Translations under genes and position numbers: made by a program | Notes under the pieces: generated by a model | Databases searched by the model: none | What the model saw: only the letters and a program-made list of their open reading frames with translations | What the model was told of the DNA's origin: nothing | Part shown: piece after piece, positions 52,801-58,349 of the stretch | Layout: every line of letters starts with the position of its first letter | How positions within the stretch are numbered: the stretch's first letter is position 1 | Assembly (NCBI RefSeq): GCF_013373865.1 | Contig: NC_050468.1 | Span: forward strand, 25,438,774-25,502,773 | From: Monomorium pharaonis | Lineage: Eukaryota > Arthropoda > Insecta > Hymenoptera > Formicidae | DNA length: 64,000 bases | Reading direction: 5' to 3'

Positions 52801-55800
52801 TGTCGCTTGCCTTAGCCCGCAGATCGCTTAAGTTTCTAGTGTTGTTATTGATGTTGTCATTAATATATTCGGCTATAGGATCGTGTATTTTACCCCGCTG
52901 AGTAACTCCAAATAGAAGCATGCTAGGAGTTTCTTTTGTTGATTTGTGAATTGAGTTATTTAGTGCAAATTCAATATCGTTGACGATTTTTGTCCAATTT
53001 TTACCGCATTCTGTGTCGGATAATTTACCAATCATTGGTGCGATGGTTCTATTTACTCTTTCCACTTGACCGTTGGCCTGTGGCGAGCCGGTAGCTATTT
53101 TGATGTGTACGATGTCACGTTTTTGTGTAAAGTCTGTAAACTCCTTTGCGGTAAAACACGATCCTCTATCCGTTACAATTTGTTTCGGTTTACTATAGTA
53201 CGTAAAATAAATTTCGAGATTGTTGATTACCTCCGTCACCGTGGTTGACTTCGTAGGATATAATTTAACATACTTTGTAAAGCTATCTATTATTACAAGA
53301 ATATATTTTTTGCTTTTGACTCGCATGTCGGAAATAGCAACGTGGTCAATGTGTATGGTTTCGAAAGGTTTATCGCCCTTTGGTGCGCTTTGAATTTTGC
53401 CCTCGCTTTTGCCTGATGGCGGTTTAAATGCGATGCATTTGAAGCAGTTTTGCAAATGATCCGATACCTTTTTCTTCAATTGTGGAAACCAGTACGATTT
53501 GCTTATAATATCTATTACTTTTTCTGCCCCCATGTGACCCAGCTCGTCGTGATATTTGAAGAGAATGCTTTTTTCCATTTCGGAAGGTACATAGAAAAGT
53601 AGTTTTTCACCGACCTTTCGGTATACGACTCCATTCCGCACTTCGAAAGTTTTACTTTCCGATCGTTCCGTGTCGGCTTTAATTTTCGCTATTGCTTGAT
53701 CGAGGTTTTGTGTAAGTATCAAATTTGTTTCAAATGAGTTATCTTCAACGACTCCTATGAAGTTACAACGACTGAGGCCATCGACGTGTGTCATACGTGT
53801 TCCTGATCTATGTTCGGTCGTATACTCGTAATTTTGAAGCTCTAGTACCCATCTCGAAATTCTCGGATTAATTTCGTGTTTTTTCAATGCTAATGCGAGT
53901 GAATTGCAATCGGTGACTATTTTGAATTTTATCCCGTACAAGTATACCCGGAATCGTTTTAGTGCGTAAATAATCGCGAGCATTTCTAATTCAAAACTAT
54001 GATATCTGCTTTCGACATCCGATGTTCTTTTTGAAAAGTAAAAAACGGGGTGTAGCTTGCGATCGGTCCCTCTCTGCAAGAGGATGGCTCCGAATCCCCG
54101 AGAGCTGGCGTCACAGTGGAGCTCTGTTTCCGCTCGTGGATCATAGATTGCCAATATCGGTGCATCTACCAACAGCTGTTTCAATTTATTAAAAGCTTCC
54201 AATTGCTCGCTTCCGAATTTAAATTGATTTTTAGATTTTAGTAAGTCATAAAGTGGTTTTGCAACAAATGAAAATGACTGGATAAACCTGCGAAAGTAAG
54301 AAACAAAACCTAAAAAGCTTTGAAGACTTTTCAAATCTTTCGGTACCGGATATTTCAATACTACCTCAGTTCCTCGCTCTGTCGGACTTATGCCCTCCTC
54401 CGAAATCTTGTAGCCTAAGTAGTTTATTTCTGTCAATAGGAAATGGCACTTCGCTATTTGCAATTCAAGTTTGTTTTCTACTAAAATTTTAAAAACTTCC
54501 TGTAGGATAGTCAAATGATGTTCAAGATTTATTGTTGCTACCAACACGTCGTCCATATAGACAACGACATCCCCCGAGTCAATTAATTCTTTTAGTATTT
54601 CGTTAACATACTTTTGGAAATATTTCGGAGCAACCTTTAATCCAAACGGCATCTTTAAAAATTCAAATTGCCCGTACGGAGTAACAAAAGATGTGTATTT
54701 GATAGAGTCGTTTGCCATTTCCACATGATAAAAACCGTCTTTCAGGTCGAGTGAGCTAAAATATTTTTTTCCTCTCAATACATCAATTTGATCGTCAATG
54801 AGCGGTAGCGGATAGTTATCCGATTCGAGGTATTTATTTAACGTTCTAAAATCGATGCACATCCGTATTTTCCCGTTCTTTTTCTTTGTAAGTACTACGG
54901 CTGACGAATATTCGGATTCGCTTACTCTAATAATTTCCCGTTCTAATAAGTCATCAGTTATTTTTTTTAGCTCGCTCTTCTCTGAATAAGCCAAGCGTCT
55001 CGGCATAAATTGGAAAGGTTTGTGTGCCTTAAGTCGAAGACGAAGTTCCGTTCTTATCTTAGGAGTTTTTGGTCTTGTAGGCTTAACATAGATTTCTCCA
55101 AACAAATTCGACAATTGCTCTTTAAATTTAAAAGGAATTTCCGGATTGATATCTAAAGTAGTTGCGATGTCTATTTTTTCAACTTCGATGTTCATGATTT
55201 CATTCAAATGCGCGCCGTCAGTATTAGTGTTATCGGTAGAATGTGTAGGCCTGGCGATACTTAGCCCAAATATTTTAAAAGCATCCCGACCTAAAATCAT
55301 TGGTGAGACCATTGTCTCGTCTTTAACAACAAAGAGTTTAATTCCGCGCGTACAATTGTATAGCATACACTTAACTTCTATTTTTCCGATAATGCTCATT
55401 TTTGAATTGTTAAGTCCATGGTATTTCTTGCTACCGTCGTCTAAAGGTAAGATAAGGTCCGGTTTTACAAATTGGAACTTAATGAAACTAATAGGACTTC
55501 CGCTATCCAATAGGGTAGATAACTGGATATCAAATTGTTCGTTATCTTCAAAATTTAACGTTACCGTTGGGTAATAATCGCGATCGATATTCGTATCTAC
55601 TTCGACATTACTAACCTCAGAGTTATTGTTTTTTTTCTTTTTCGCGTTGGGACAATCTTTAATCGTATGCTCCAAGGACGAACAATTAAAGCACGAACCT
55701 TTCGGCCTTTTCTCTTTGTCACACGCAGTCGATAGATGACCGTACGTACCACAATTGTAACAGCGCTTCTCATTCTTCTCCGATTTCGAATTACCTTCTA

Positions 55801-58278
55801 CGTCGGTCTTATTTTCATAATTTCCGCGATTTGACTTAACAAAGCCCTTCTTATCGTTAGCTTGTTTCTGCACGTCCTTGTTCGCGTTCTGTGTGGTATT
55901 CTTCTTATTAAGGGTAATTTTCTCAAAAGCAATAAGTAAATCGGCCTTCGTTTCGAAACGTTGCATACGCGCTTGATCGCGCAAGATATCATCGGGAATA
56001 CCTTCGATTAGAAAATCAACTAATTCCGACTCGTCAATTTTAGCTTTGTTAGCTAGTATCACTTTATCGTGTGCGTATTCACTGAACAATTCATTACGCT
56101 GCCAAACACGATTTTCGAATTGTTTGCGTAATTGCATTCTACTCAACTTCGGAAAGTACATATTTTTTAATTCTAGAATCAAGTCGTCAATGGGTAAACT
56201 TAAGTGTTCTGGCCGCGAGTGAAACCAATCTAGTGCCTTGCCTTTGAGCTTACCCGTAATAATAAGACGCGCCACGTCGTCGGTTAACCTGTACGTCCTG
56301 CGTATCAGCTCCAGCTGTTGTGCCCATCCTTCGTAGTTTTCCGCCCTGCCGTCGAATGGCCCTAGCAATTCGGCCATCGCACTTATAGATATGCGCGGCG
56401 GCTGGTCGGAGATCAGCGCCACGGCTTCTTGTGATGTTGCATCAATGGTCGGAGGGGGAATTCCTGGGCCCGTTCGTAAGTCCACTGTCGACCCTGACGA
56501 TGGAGCTGCTGTCCTCGGTCTTGTCTCTAGGTGTATAGTCAATGCAGCCAACGTAGTCTGTATTGCTGCCAACTGCTGTCTCATCTCGTCCATCTCGCTG
56601 CTCTGGCTATGGGAAGGTTGGTGTCCCTGCTTCCACTCTGCTACCCAAGTGCCATCTGTATCCGCTTGTTCTAGTCTCTGTACCAAATCGGCCTTGTTGC
56701 CGCTTGTACTGAGATTTTTCGCGCGCAAAATCTCTTTCAGGTCATTTACTGTTAGGTCGGCTGCCATTGCACAACAATTATGTGGTCACTTGTACCGACA
56801 ATCGCTGAAGACGTAAGCCTGTCTCCCAGCCGTCAATCGTCTCGGCGTCGAAAGATCTCGAAACAAATGGGTCCACCGCGCACAAAGATGGCGTCCCTTC
56901 CGTTGCAATGGATATGTTTCGAGGCGGCAATGGCGCGACGCGATTTACCGTGCTCTCAAACCGAGACTGGCACCATCAATCGTTACAATGTTAATATAAT
57001 CGCGGCTGCCAGCCACCGAACAATGTTGCGAGATCACGAATACGTCTTCGAGAGCCACACGCACTAAGCTGCCCTCGCCGTTTCGTCTCCTTGCTTCCGA
57101 TCACTATATCGCTGCCCGAACCGACTACTTAACGAACCGACTACTTAAACAACTACGACCACTCGATCGCTCGTCGATCCCACTTCTGAACTGTAAGGGG
57201 CCTAGGGCGGAAAAGGAATTATTACAATTTCGTAAGAACTGCTTTATTCTGGTTCTCGTGGCTCGGGTCAAGTAACAACTGAACTACCGCTCGACCACGT
57301 TCATCCTCCCTCTCGTCGGTCGCGCCAGCGCCCTCCATCTCTTCTACTCCTAACTACGTACTCATGCATTACATGCTATTCTCTTACACATTGTAGTTTT
57401 ATCATGATATCTTCATAAAATTTATAATAAAAATTGGAACGCTAAAATTAAAAATTAAGCCAGACCATGTTCCCTTCACTTTGATTCCTAACCAAGAGAA
57501 AGCAAACGCGGCTCTTTTGACATCCTCTCAAACTATGGCGACGAAAATTGCCGCTACCATATTGGGCGACGGTACCGTTTCGTTATTAATTCATAGATTG
57601 AAAGTTACATATATTTCAGTCATAGGTGTAACCTCCACGGCAAACTCTCGGGAGTCCTCTCCGTTCAGTTCATTGATCGGATACGATAGATCTTGGGTGG
57701 CGTGATACTTTCGCAAGACGCTATCCGCGATTCGATCTCCCATTGACACGAGCGTACCGCTCGCGAAATTGGGCATGGTACAAGTTTCCTTATAATCAAC
57801 GTCCACTGTGATCTGTAACAACATCCTCCTTCTCCGCGCAACTTGTTCGAAGTTATGCAATCGCGCGTCGCGATCGGGCGGAATTTTATGCGTGAATTTT
57901 ATTCGTCATTGAAACATTTGATATTCGGGGAATCAATATTTTTGTTCGGGAAATAAATTTAGAATATTTTGGCTTTACAGTACCAGCTAAAAATTATAGA
58001 AATTTAAAAACTGCGGGCTTCTTAAATTTATTCTTTTTCTTCACATAAAAAAATTTTGATCGTAAATCTGAATTTTGGCTCTAAAGCCATTTTAAAACTT
58101 ACAAAAAAAAATAATGAAAAATAATTCTATTATACTGCAGTTTTAGGTAAATAACGTTTAAACTTTTAAACGAATAAGTAAATTTTTTAAATTATATATA
58201 CAAAATTTAATTTAATTCGTAATGTTACTTCCTCATCAAATTTGTAAATAAGTACACAAAAAATTTTATGTAATGCTC

Positions 58279-58349
<71 letters not shown>

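Larger units (their letters stand above)
52196..57388 (-). mobile_element. Full-length Ty3/gypsy-type LTR retrotransposon
   Basis: It is 5193 bp, bounded by two direct 197-bp LTRs beginning TGTAA and ending TTACA. It is flanked by a 4-bp CATT duplication (52192-52195 and 57389-57392). A single uninterrupted gag-pol frame lies on the minus strand. Domain order protease, reverse transcriptase, RNase H, integrase places it in Ty3/gypsy (Metaviridae). There is no env. The primer-binding segment matches the 3' part of tRNA-Leu, which recalls the mdg3/micropia group; that placement is tentative. The two LTRs are identical on direct comparison, so the insertion is recent. It lies in an AP-2 intron in the gene's own orientation. 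Confidence 0.95.

Noticed and set aside
55146..55574. 142-codon plus-strand ORF inside the retrotransposon
   Set aside because: Antisense shadow of the gag-pol frame, as are those at 53066 and 56391.
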